This document shows positions 19,125-29,550 of a DNA stretch of 29,591 nt, in pieces. The stretch's first letter is position 1; each line of letters starts with the position of its first letter. Location of the stretch: contig BMAT01001900.1 of NCBI GenBank assembly GCA_019649035.1, positions 229,584-259,174 on the forward strand, given 5' to 3'. Below the pieces are notes generated by a model. It saw nothing but the letters and a program-made list of their open reading frames with translations, did no database searches and was not told where the DNA came from. This DNA is from Elysia marginata (taxonomy: Eukaryota > Mollusca > Gastropoda > Plakobranchidae). The position numbers were made by a program, and so were the translations under genes.

Positions 19125-20000
19125 CTGTAAAAATCCAAGATAGCCGCCGTCCAAGATAAAAAATCTGTAAATTGTCATAATTTTATAAATAGTTTACACA
19201 AAAACATAAATGAGGCGTCTTTTTGTATGTTTGTAGACATAACGAATCAAATGAAACCACTATAAAGTCGATAAAATGTATATAAAACATTAAACTGACG
19301 AAATTTGTGTGGCGTCATGGTGTAGTGGTAGACGCTCGGCTTTCGGATCGAGAGGTCCGGGATTCAAATCCTGCTTTCGGCAGGTCGACGTTTAGTCCTT
19401 GAGAAAGGCTATTTACACACATTTCTTCGCCTCACTCATGCGTTAAACGAGTACCCGACTATAGGCAGTGAAAGATCTTGTCAGAATGCTAGAGTGATGC
19501 GCTTAACTTGATGTTCCTCTGTGGGTTCAGAAGGTACTTTGGTTGGGAATGGCCTGTCGGGGAACCCATGTAAAGCGCTTAGAGCACATTAGTGGATAAG
19601 CGCTATATAAAAATGCTCTTTTTTTTAGAATCTAAGAGGCCGCCATTCTCATGTAAAATATCTCTCAATCGTCATACCTTTGTGATTGGATGACACAAAA
19701 ACTTAAGTGAGGAGATTTTAGTAGCTTTCCAGACATAAATGATCTAATAGAACTATGGCTTAGTTGGTAAAATAAATTCAAAACAGCAGAGTGAATAAAG
19801 GTATGTTACAAAACGTATTTTACCCCTGGACCCCAATACGGAAAAGTGCAAGTGGCGCTAAACATAAAACATAAATGATATCTTTTTAGACAAAGGAATC
19901 CAATTGAACCATTATTTAGTTTGCAAAATTTACACAATACAACATAATGGCCAAATTCTCGTCAAGATTTAAACTGACCACCCTCTGACTTTTGACATGA
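19125..20000. repeat. three diverged tandem repeat units, split by a SINE
   Basis: Units near 19130-19290, 19633-19800 and 19840-19945 share a pattern: GCCGCC, then ATAAAA.ATCT, GTCATA, ACACAAAAAC, a TGAGG box, and AATNGAACCA. TTAGT.G.AAAAT follows. Spacing is about 160-190 bases once the 310-base SINE at 19311 is removed. The array lies on the 3' side of the GCDT-family remnant. Confidence 0.5.
19311..19620 (+). mobile_element. tRNA-derived SINE with GCGCTATATAAAAATG tail
   Basis: The head has A box TGGTGTAGTGG (about 19318) and B box GATTCAAATCC (about 19362). The body includes CCTTGAGAAAGGCTATTTAC. The tail carries AAGCGCTTAGAGCA and AAGCGCTATATAAAAATG, a motif common at 3' ends of SINEs and of CR1/L2-type LINEs. 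A T-run closes it at about 19619-19626. Target duplications were not found. It interrupts the tandem repeats on either side. Confidence 0.82.
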
Positions 20001-20153
20001 ATGGTCATAACGTGTAAAATGCAAACTCGAAGCATCATTACCTAACTGCTATATTTTTTGGTAGCAGTTCTCACTGCAATGACAAAGATTAAGAGCAGCC
20101 CTTACGCATTTGCATTGTTCCTTACACCATTCCTTGCATCCAAGTTTTGTACA

Positions 20154-21450
20154 TCAGAACATGAGGCCACCACTTACGGCAGCAAATTCTAGAATTCTAA
20201 AATATTTCCGCTGTCTCAAGCCCGCCATATCGCCTGTTTTGTTTGATGTAGCAGAACAGCTTTTGTTGGTGGTATGTTGTCCATAGATCTGTTTTAAAAA
20301 GTGAACTTGTACTTCTTGGCTGAGTTCCCGGTTGTTTCTGTGCGGTCCTACAACATATGCCTCCAACACAGATATGCAATCGTCGATGAACAACGATGGG
20401 TCCGTCAACAAGGTAGGAAATACAGCTGGACCTCACTGAAAGACTTCCATATGTCGAATAAAGTCTTTTCCTCCCAGCAAACAACGACACAGTGTCACAA
20501 CCTGTTAAGGCATGGAACATTGGAAGTTCACGTGGTGCGTTTCCATAAACAATTTTTTTGCTATGTCGTGTATAAAAACGTACCTTAGATGCTTGCAAAT
20601 ACCAAACGCGACCCAGATGGAAGCGTCTTCAATGTACACAAAAGTCAACACTGCCAGGACAAAAACTTCTCTGTCCACAGCATGAAGTATGGTTCGACGA
20701 TACTCTTTTTTGTTGAACCAAGAGCATGAATGAGCACCCTGTTGTCCGCTCTTCCAAATGTGCATGGGGCTAGAGCTGAGCTGGCTTTGCGAGCTCAAGA
20801 GAACAACATATTCTGACCACATATATATTGTGTAAACATCCTTCTCTCCAAAAGGTGTTTTTACCTACTGTTGTGCCAAGAAGTCGAATAGTTCAGCCTT
20901 GTTGTCTGCAAGTCTCAAGAACTCCTGCCAATTACCTGGATTTGTATTGGAAAATGCAGGAAGCCGTTGAATTTTTATTTAAATCTCTCTAGCGGTTGAT
21001 TTCAGGCTATCTTCCGGGTATTAATCCCAAACGATGTCAATTTTGATTAAGCTTCACCGCAACGCTTTAGTGAACGGACGAAAATATTTATGGCATGTTC
21101 TTGGAATGATTTCACACCAATAGGTTTGAGCATGTTGATGATGACGGCGCCATACAATATCCTGACGTCAACCTGTGAAGCTTCTCCTTTCGGCAAGATC
21201 AGATTTCTTCCCAAACCAAATTTTTCAAAGCAGGGATAATGACGGAAGGTGTGCATGATTTCCATTTTTAAGAAATTGCCCAAGTCTCCATTACGGATTT
21301 GACTAGCAATGTATAATCTTGAGAACAAGGTACAGTCCCTCTTGAGTAATGTGTTTGTTTGCTTTTTTCGATGGAACTCTAGATGTTGGTCAGCTAAATG
21401 GGTAGAGTCAAACACGAGTTTACTTCGGTTATCACTCGCCGCGTCATGTA
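20154..21450 (-). pseudogene. decayed member of a multicopy 'HALTGCDT' protein family
   Basis: Read right to left on the minus strand, conserved blocks of one large invertebrate multicopy protein appear in their usual order. They are CTLFSRLYIASQIRNGDL (about 21320), VDVRILYGAVIINMLKP with KSFQEHA (about 21150), ADNRVLIHA, VDREVFVLAV (about 20680), and IWVAFGICKHLRYVFIHDIA. MFHALTGCDTVSLFAGR (about 20510) and IPPTKAVLLHQ (about 20270) follow. The family has no established function that I know of. Paired acidic blocks followed by GCDT and a Gly/Lys loop recall the FEN1/PIN-nuclease layout; this is my inference. The blocks lie in more than one frame, so the copy is broken. High copy number and the neighbouring repeats suggest a mobile origin. 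Confidence 0.7.
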
Positions 21451-22865
21451 CTTGTAAAACATGTCTCGGCTTGTTTTCTCTACTACACGCACAGTTTGGG
21501 CTATAGCTGTTTCTGCAACGCCTTGGTTTTCACTCTCTCCCATGAAAATATGCTCCATATCTTCAACTTGAGCGTGAGCACCAACCTCATTGGCAAACTT
21601 CACTTGTGCAATGCAACATGCTTATGGTACTTGAGATTGGTGACACTAGTTTTCCCTATACCTTCAACCATAGTTCAGACAATTGATGTCAATATCTTCA
21701 ATAACCCTCGCTTGTACTGGTCATTCCACCTGCATCCAACGTAAAATTTTACTAAAAGGACAGGCTTTCGCAATAAAACCAGTGACCATCTGCTTTTAAG
21801 ACCTTATTGTTTTGCTCATATGCTTTTTGTGCACAGCGAATCCTCCTGCGAAAACTGAATGGCTATATCAGGATGACGTTCCTAAAATATCATCACGTCA
21901 CCAATGTGAACTTTCAATGATCTAAAGCAGTGTGTGTGGTCTAAGCTAAATTTGCAATCACGAAAATGTTTAACATACACTAAAAGTAGCAGCTAAAGTT
22001 GCAAGATTTTCAACCAGTATTGAAATTTCAGAGAATCTCAACTCGATTCACACAAAATTCATAAAAGATTAAGGAAACCTACCATATTATTTAACTTAAA
22101 AAAAACAGACGCGTGTCAAAATGTCTTAAGGAAAAATTCGATTACATCAATATATTTGAAAAGTTTTAGGTTAACTTAGTTGATCGACACCTTGAAAAAA
22201 TCACAGTATGTAATAGTTTTAAACATTGACAAATTAAAAGTTAGACACGCAAATAAGAGAACGCACTAATTAGAACTTGTGCAGCATTAAAAAATTAAGT
22301 TGCCATGAGAAATTGACATTTTATTCATTTTTTTAAATATATCCATCCTATTCCGCAAAATGTTTCCCGAGCATGTAAACTTTCTGCCCATAAAGTAAAA
22401 TACAGCTGTGACGTTTCATCCGTGTACTATTGCACAAAACGTCACATATAGTTGTGTTGGTATTTCGGCAACAAAATGTTGCAGAACAAAGGACTTGCTC
22501 TGGAGCAAGGTGCGGTTACATAAGGGACTTCACCAGTTGACGTTCAATGACGCATTAATGATGTCTGCAGAGATGCTTGTGTAGATGTGAGCAGAATAAG
22601 AACATGGTCGAAAAGATGGAGCGGTAACGACCCGATTAAAACAGGTCATCAAGACCAACCTTGATATAGTCTACCCGTCACGACAACAGATGCTAAACGT
22701 CAGCAGTAAAGGTTTAATCTATCAGGAAAACTGTCAATGTTATATTGATCAGCAAGATGTAATAAAGAAAAAGAAATTTCTTTGGACTGGGTGCATCGTT
22801 AATGGGAAGTGTGGCAATAATCTCATTCATCATCATGGCAACCTCGTCCCCAGAGCGGTCGAGAT
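21451..22865. other. no gene seen; upstream flank of the GCDT-family remnant
   Basis: AT-rich. Sequence immediately right of the remnant probably includes its decayed N-terminal part, but no block is recognisable. From about 22100 to 22860 I see nothing I can name. Confidence 0.4.
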
Positions 22866-24310
22866 ATAAGATAAATCTTTTTTAATCCCCGTGGCGAAAT
22901 TCAATATAAGTAGTAAAAATTTTGTATAAAATACACACACAGTTTACATGATACTGGAATATAGGAGAAATTTTCATAAGCCGGAGGCACGTCGATGGTC
23001 TTGATCCCCATTTCCACCGACTTGTGGAGATCAAAGAAATGTCTTGAGACGGACATCTATGCAGAATTTGTATCTGTGCAGTAGCTTTTAAAGGTGGTTT
23101 TTGAATGAGTTAACACTTGGGGCAATGGCAGTGATTTCGGGGAGGCTATTCCAATGTCTCAACTACCCTAAGACCAAAGTAGGTTTTTTTCTTGTATTTA
23201 GGTGGCAGTTTTGATTTGCATGTTTGGAGCAATGACTTCTCGTCCTGGTGTTCTAGTGCCTTGTTGAATGTAAGATAGTCTCCAACATTAACGTTGTAGA
23301 AATCGTTCGTTAGTTTGTATGATGCTATTAATCCTCAAAGTCTTTTATACATTAAGCTTGGGAGGTCTAAGGCTTGTGACCTGTGCTCCTAGCTGAGATT
23401 TGATTATCTGTTACCGGCACTAATTTTCTTTCCCGTCGTTGAACGTTTTTAATTAAAATTGTGTCTGTTTAATTGATTGGTGACCAGACACAGTTCCCGT
23501 GCACACAATGAGCGCGAACTGGACTTTTGAAAAAGTCGTTATCTTAGGTTTGCTGATATAATCAAATCCTTCTGATTAATCCCACAATATTATTGGCTTT
23601 ATTAACTGGTTGTGGTTTTTTTTTTGTTCTTGTTTTTTGCAATGCTTGCTAAATTTTAGACTAGGGCCACTTACACACCTAAATCATTTTCGCAAGGGAT
23701 CTTTTTTAGCTCTACTTCACTGATTGATTTTTCTTTATAAAAACATATACCAGCCGTTATTTTTGTTAAAATGTAGAGCTTTTCCAGGTTTTTGCCACTT
23801 TTCCAGTGACTTAAGATCGTTTTGTAATCCGTTTCTCCAGTATTGTTTACAGGTGAGAAGACTATTGCGTCGTTGTGAAATATCATGATACACGTTTTGG
23901 CCGTTTCTGGCATATCGTTGACATATCAGCAAACAAGACAGAGCTGAGCACTGAGCAATCTTCCCTGGGGTATCCTCATAGAGCAGGCTACCAGCTAGAC
24001 GCAGTACCATTTTATTATGACTGCTTGCTGTGTGTTTTCAATTAAAAAATCGAATTCCATATTGTTCAAGTTTATACAGAGGGCGCTGGTGTGGGACACA
24101 GTAAAATTATTTTGCAAAAAAAAAGGTATGTTGCATCATCTGGTTTACAACTACCCGATATCTTTGTCCATTCCCCTAAACACTCAAGAAGCTGAGTTAC
24201 ACATGAGCGACCGTTCATAAACCCATGCTGATTTCGGGATAAATGCGGCTCCATTTTTTTCATAATGCTTTCTCTTCGACAGGACTCCTTCATCATCTAT
24301 TCTTGATGTC
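22866..24310 (-). mobile_element. CR1/Jockey-like LINE, 5'-truncated and decayed
   Basis: Read right to left on the minus strand, the reverse-transcriptase ORF is traceable over about 1.2 kb in several frames. NQHGFMNGRSCVTQLLE (about 24230) is followed by YVNDMPETAKT (about 23910), NDLKSLEKWQ, IPCENDLGV (about 23680) and SLKFSKHC. FDYISKP, LPSLMYK, a Tyr/Asn-rich stretch near 23300 and WNSLPEITAIAPSVNSFKNH (about 23140) complete it. That order, ending in the WN.LP...V.A.S...FK box, is typical of the CR1/Jockey/L2 group. The 3' end near 22866-22905 reads TTGAATTTCGCCACGGGGAT and then an ATCTTAT-like tail, a familiar 3' terminus for these LINEs. Many stops and frameshifts show an old copy. The upstream part of the ORF is not recognisable. 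Confidence 0.8.
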
Positions 24311-26020
24311 CCAAACGTATCGAGTCTTTCTTCACAAAAATGTTTTTCAATTTTTTCCTTCTCTGCGATGTTTTTAATGTCTGGAGAACAATTTCCCTTT
24401 CTTCCTCATTAACTGCTGTAACTCTGAGAGGTATAGGTTTGTTGATATGTTCTGTTACTTTTTTTTTTGGTTGCTTTTTGGGAGTCTTACTGGTTTGCGT
24501 AGGATTACTAAATTTTTAAACTCTTATATTAGGAACTGGTAAACTTCTTTGGCGTCATCCTCTTTGTTTTGTCTGGGGTTTAGATTTACTTCCTCTTGGT
24601 TTAACAGCTAATATCTTCAAATTTAGCGATGCTAAGACTTTCAGCTTTAAATTCAGCATAGACTAGCTAATACTGCAAGAAAAATAGTATGACGATATTC
24701 AGTGTTAGAGTAGCTCTTAACTAATACTGTTAAATTCAGGAACACCAATCCCCCTAAAAACTCAATAAAATAAGAAATATATTGCCTCATTAACTTGATA
24801 TGTGTAATAGTAATTTATCAAGTATATACCTTTGGCTCTCCGAGCCTTCATATGGAGGACCGGCCGTATTTGCCATGATAGTAGAAATGTACAGAATCCA
24901 TAAAGGGTCACTCAATGGTTCCGACCCTAATATATCTGTTGGTGCGGAACTATGTACCAAATTTAAAGCGGTCTAAGTGCGTTTTTTTTTTAAGTTGCAC
25001 AATATATCGAGCTACATAAAGAAATGCGCAACCTGCAAGAAGGATTGGGGAAGAGACTGCGTTTCCCAAGATGTGACGTAGATCTAGGCCAGAACCATTT
25101 CCGAGACTGACAATAGTACCAGTAGAAAACGTTAACTTATAACATAATGCTTTTTTATCATAGTAAACACGTAAACGGAACAAAAAATTAAAAGGCGTCA
25201 GTCAATCGATGAGGAAATATTAATAATCAAGTCCAATCGACGGTCAAGACATTCAGTCACATTTATTTTTAGATGTAAATCTCGTTATCAAAGTAAAACA
25301 CGTATCCAAATGATATCCTTATAAATCATTCTATCTCTGAGTTATAATAAACTCTTTAATATGTTTGGATGTTGTATTTCACGAAAGGAACGGCACTCTT
25401 GTTACACCTCTAATACCATACCCTTTGCTGAATCCTGTAGGAAAAAGCGAATTTTTGTTTCCAGCACACGACACTTGCGAATTTGATTAAAGAGCCGTGC
25501 ATGACCGCCTCTTTATCGACACTAGCCATCGTGTCAAATAGGTCTGTTGCATGATCCTTTTATAAAATTCCTTCAGATTAGCTCACTCTTGGCCCTGGAG
25601 AGTCGCTAACTTTCGATTCAGCATCAGAGGTTGTTTTGCTGAACTTCCCACCCCACAGAAGAGTTCGGTGTATGGTCCACCTTTTTTTTATATTTAAAGA
25701 TAAGAAAGGTTTGTCACTACCCCATAGAGCTGTAAAGACACTGCGTGATCCATTGAATACCTTAGATCCATAGTTAAAATGCAAGCTCAAGCTATACCAG
25801 GGAAAACGGAAACAGCCTTTCCGGATTCTTTGAATTAGGGAAATGATGAATCAATGGGTAGAAACAAATAAGTCAAGAGTCCATCGTATCTCAGAGTCTA
25901 AATCTTTACTATGTTTTCTATTTCGGCGAATGAAAAAAAAGGATTTCTAAAAATACAATTATATATATTTAATTCCTTGCCGTTTATCGAATATTAAGCT
26001 GGTAATTGTAACAAGGTAGT
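24311..26020. other. no gene seen; possible downstream intron of the PPAY gene
   Basis: About 1.7 kb of mostly AT-rich sequence. If the minus-strand gene at the right end continues leftwards, its further exons should lie here or beyond. Two acceptor-like sites on the minus strand (near 25035 and 25430) lead into very short open stretches only. Confidence 0.35.
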
Positions 26021-26121
26021 AGAAGTAGTACAAGGAGAAGAGAAAGAACCAGTAGTAGAAGTAGAAACAGTAGTAATAGTAGTAGTAGTATTAGTAGTAG
26101 TAGTAACAGTAGTAGTAGTAT

Positions 26122-26161
<40 letters not shown>

Positions 26162-26165
26162 TGTA
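26021..26165. repeat. (AGT)n microsatellite
   Basis: AGT units with AGA, AAC and ATT variants, nearly pure from about 26120 to 26160. A Thr-rich frame on the minus strand is an artefact. Confidence 0.92.
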
Positions 26166-26393
26166 GTGATTATCATAATGGAGGAATAACGATACTCACG
26201 TAGACAATGCAGATAGATGTATAATAAAGTGCGTGATGGAGACGGTGATGATACCTATTGACATCCATAATAAAAATTTAAGGTTCTAATAAAAACGACT
26301 ACGAGAATAGCGCCGAAGAAGATGGTGATCATGATAAAGAATTAAAATGCTTTTTTATCTGCCCGCTGTATAGAAAAAAATATCTGTACTTAC

Positions 26394-26467
26394 TTCACCA
26401 CAACGGTCTGAGGGGCTGCTGCTGCCGCAGGCTGAGACACAACCACCACGTTGTTGACAGGTGGTGC
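26394..26467 (-). CDS. PPAY gene, second identified exon
   Basis: A 74-nt exon. The acceptor TTATTTTGTAG precedes GCACCACCTG at 26467, and donor GTAAGTAC follows at 26393. It reads APPVNNVVVVSQPAAAAAPQ-TVVV plus AA of a split codon. The phase-0 start matches the end of the exon at 29266. Confidence 0.75.
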
Positions 26468-26809
26468 CTACAAAATAAGAAAACTTTGAAATAATTTATA
26501 TTATCAAAAAGATCTCGTCTCTAATCGAAAGTACAAATTATACCATGTTTAAGTTAAATTCGCTTTCTGGGTCGGAGATAGTGGAAAACAAATTATGTCC
26601 CTAAATTTCTTTTAGCTTACACCCTTTTACATGGGCGCGTCACAACTTAGGACCACTTAGGAAGAAAGCGGGGTATAACTCGATTGAAGGTGTCATTGAG
26701 TTTCTACTCTGAACTTTATCGAAGCAAATTGTGAGATTATTGTCAACCCCTCAGACCCCTCAACCCCCCCCCCTCTCTCTGTCTCTCTCTGTCTCTCTCT
26801 CTCTCTGTC

Positions 26810-26868
<59 letters not shown>

Positions 26869-27125
26869 TTCTTCCTCCCTTCACTCCTGAGGCTAACGCT
26901 GCTTTGCAGTTCTGGTGTAACAAAACCTACAGCTGACGCCGGTTTCGAACTTCTTAACCCAAAATTATCAACGTTTACGGGTATGAGTGCTATTTTTACC
27001 ACTTTTAGGCAGGTTTTTGTCTCCACACATTTATGGCATATTGAGGTGTTTTAGTCTCTTCAATATTGGTTGTAAATCTTTCAATTGTATTTGCTTTATT
27101 TCTGAACTTAGTCTATCTCTGCATT

Positions 27126-27157
<32 letters not shown>

Positions 27158-29419
27158 TCTCTTTATCTCTGTCTCTATCTGTATATCTGTCTGTCTGTCT
27201 CTCTTTCTCTCTCTCTCTTCTATCTTTCTGTTTCGTTCTGTCTGCCTTTTCCTGTATTTCGAAGTTTATCTCTCTGTCTATCCGTCTCTCTTTATGTCTC
27301 TGTTTCTCCACAGTGTCTCTTAGCCTTTCTCCCTGCCACTAATCAATACCTTTCCCACTGCATCTCTCCCAGTCCATCTCTCTGCCTTTCTCCGTCTCCC
27401 CCCCCCCTCTCCCTCTGCCTTTTTGCCTCTCTTTGTCTATTTCTCTTTGCCTGTCTTTTCTCTCTGTTTCTCTCTCTCTCTCTCTCAGCGTCTTTTGCTC
27501 ATTCTAAGGACATGTCATAGCCATCTCCATCTTCTTTTCTTCACTTCTTCTACAACTGGTCGTATGCCAGTTCTTTCAGATATTTTCTTGTTGGTAACCC
27601 TATGCTCCCATCGAATTCCCAAAATTCTTCTTAGATACCGCCCTCAAAACCCTTGAGTTTACTTTCAGTCCTTTGGTTGGTTTTCCATGTCTCTGAGGCA
27701 TACAGTAAAGCAGAACGCACATTAGATGTGTACAATTTCAATTTTGTCTTTCATTATCCTGTTCGACTTCCACATGTTGTTAAGTACGTAAAAAGCGGTG
27801 GAGGCCATAACTATTCTAACTGTTATCTCTTTGTTTATGTTACCATCTGCAGTCAGGTAGCTTCTAAGATACTTAAAACCTGTGACATTTTCCACACTTT
27901 TTCCATCAATGAGAACATCACTATTGGATTTTGTATCGATTTTCATGACTTTGGACTTGGAATGACTTATCTTTAACCCGAATGATCTTGCTATTGCACG
28001 GAGCAGAAAAAGTAAACGAAACGAAGTTTAGGCTTACCCTAGATCTGGAATCTAGATCTAATCTAGTTCTGAGCTTTTTGCTTCAACTACATCTAGATCT
28101 TTACCTCCATGTAATATATTGCGCGATTCATGTAAGTCTGACTTTACTTTCAAAATCAAAACAATATGCTTACCATTATTTTTTCAGTTGAATGGCATTT
28201 TCTTTTTACGTGTGGGTGTCAGAAGCAAAGCCGAGCCTAATTCATTGGCGAAAGAAACAGCCATTTTGTGTAAAAAGTTTGAGGTTCGAGATTATTATTT
28301 ATCCCACCTTGCATTGCACGCCCTGATTCTCCGAAAAAAAATATAAATCTTTCTAGTTGCATATTTTGGGTGGGAATTATAGTTATATACCGTTTAAGAA
28401 GATATTAGGTGGAGATTTCTCAAGATAGTGAGGTTCGTGAATATAAACATATTATGCAGAATGTTTACTCACCCCAAGAAAAAGGTTACAGGTAGGCCTA
28501 CTTTATTTTGCTCATTACCTGATTTTGTGCAAGTGAATCTTAAAAACTCCACTTTGCTTTAATAGTTTGTAAAAGCCTTCAGTCAAAGACATTCTCTTCA
28601 TATGGAATCTACTACTCTTCACTGTTTCTTGAGCAGCTTGACATGTTTAAGTCTTAGCCCATGGCTTTAGTGACTCTGAGGCGTCACCACTATCACTCCG
28701 TGACTTGGTCTGCGAAAGGGTATGATATTGCTGCCACTAGACCACGACACCAAACAAATATTCACTACTGTAGCAGGACAGATTGTCTACTAACTGGCTA
28801 CCTAGTAATAACATATAGAAAAAAATATGTGTAGCGGCATAAAAATGAGTCTAGTTGCGGAATTTTGACATTTAACATTCTTTGAGAGGTTCTTAAACTC
28901 TCTAGTATAAAGCAGTGAAAAGATCATAATTTTCAATACGCTAAATATGACCTGAGTTATTGCATTTGGGGGAAAAGAATCGATGAGAGCCATTGTTAAG
29001 AGATAAAACAAAAATGCATTTGAAGGTTGAAAATTACGGAGGATTTAGAGAGCTCATAACCGGGTATCCTTCTTCACTGTCTTATTTGCAGCCATTGTTT
29101 CAATGGTATTATGGTTGTATATAATAAAATGCATAATAAACTTTCAATGTAAACCAAATTGTTTACCTAATTTTACCCAGTGATAGAAATTCTTAATTAA
29201 AGTTCACGGGTTTAATATCACCGCAACTCGAATCATTTTGTAGTGCTACACATGAGCCGGATTACCTGAGCTGGAGGGGGGTACATCATCATCATCGGCT
29301 GCTGTGGTGGGGTTGGTTGGACCATGGCAGGAGCAGGGGCAGCCCACTTTTGGGATTCTGAGTAAGCTGGAGGCTGGTTACTCATAGTTCAGTGTTAGGA
29401 AACTTTAAAGTAATAAACT
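26394..29419 (-). CDS. N-terminal part of a short proline-rich PPxY protein (LITAF/BRI3-like?)
   Basis: Two exons on the minus strand fit together. Exon A (29266-29419) holds the ATG at 29385-29383 and exactly 40 codons. Exon B (26394-26467) continues in phase 0 with 24 codons plus two bases. The product begins MSNQPPAYSESQKWAA, has a Pro/Met-rich stretch ending MMMMYPPPAQ, and continues APPVNNVVVVSQPAAAAAPQ-TVVV. PPAY is a PPxY motif of the kind that binds WW domains of NEDD4-type ubiquitin ligases. A short Pro-rich leader followed by Val-rich sequence is typical of small LITAF- or BRI3-type membrane proteins, whose Cys-rich membrane domain would lie in later exons. I could not find those, so the family call is inference. 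The 2798-base intron holds CT repeats, a LINE fragment and a tRNA-like remnant. Confidence 0.72.
26468..26760 (-). other. intron of the PPAY gene, nothing recognised
   Basis: Intronic sequence between the exon and the first CT tract, with no identifiable element. Confidence 0.4.
26764..26872. repeat. (TC)n/(TCTG)n microsatellite
   Basis: A C-run followed by TC and TCTG units, in the intron of the minus-strand gene, where it reads as GA. Confidence 0.92.
27116..27487. repeat. long CT-rich tract
   Basis: Imperfect TC/TCTG/TCTT repeats over about 370 bases with near-pure segments at both ends. Ser/Leu-rich frames across it are artefacts. Confidence 0.88.
27488..28012 (-). mobile_element. LINE reverse-transcriptase fragment cut off at a (GA)n tract
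   Basis: Read right to left on the minus strand: AIARSFGLKISHSKSKVMKI (about 27990), VLIDGKSVENVTGFKYLRSY, LTADGNINKEITVRIVMAST and AFYVLNNMWKSNRIMKDKIE form one frame to about 27722. ASETWKTNQ, then RILGIRWEHRVTN and RPVVEEVKKRRWRWL follow in other frames. This is the thumb and post-catalytic region of a non-LTR reverse transcriptase, related to but distinct from the copy at 4322. Frameshifts make it dead. The coding similarity ends at 27488, where the (GA)n tract begins on the minus strand. It lies sense in the intron of the PPAY gene. Confidence 0.85.
28013..28619 (-). other. intron of the PPAY gene, nothing recognised
   Basis: AT-rich sequence without an identifiable element. TCTAGATC-like words recur near 28040-28105, but no clear repeat unit emerges. 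Confidence 0.4.
28620..28751 (-). mobile_element. degraded tRNA-like SINE remnant
   Basis: On the minus strand the head GGTGTCGTGGTCTAGTGGCA has an intact A box (TGGTCTAGTGG), and TTTCGCAGACCAAGTCACGG follows. The B box that should come next is eroded. The 3' boundary is uncertain. Confidence 0.5.
28752..29265 (-). other. intron of the PPAY gene, nothing recognised
   Basis: AT-rich sequence leading to the donor of the exon at 29266. No element is seen. Confidence 0.45.
29266..29419 (-). CDS. PPAY gene, start-codon exon
   Basis: On the minus strand the acceptor TTATGTTTCCCACAG borders 29419, so an untranslated exon should lie further right, outside or at the edge of the window. The exon has 34 untranslated bases and then ATG at 29385. 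It contains 40 codons, ending YPPPAQ before donor GTAATC at 29265. The ATG context (GAACTATGAGT) is acceptable, and no upstream ATG occurs in the exon. Confidence 0.78.
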
Positions 29420-29506
29420 CTGTGGGAAACATAAGATCAGAACAGTAGCAGTGATTGCATAAGCAAGGGTGAAAGAGTAGAATTGGGCGCTATATCCCAA
29501 CAACAG

Positions 29507-29550
29507 TGGTAGTAGCAGTAGGAATAGTATAGTAAAAGTTGTAATACTAC

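Noticed and set aside
24950-25183. Minus-strand open frame and a strong acceptor near 25035 as a further exon of the PPAY gene
   Set aside because: In the required phase the exon would end after about 14 codons without any membrane or Cys-rich domain. Support is too weak.
25578-25790. Minus-strand 70-codon open frame
   Set aside because: It has no recognisable family or splice borders that join it to a neighbour. It could be real, but nothing supports it.
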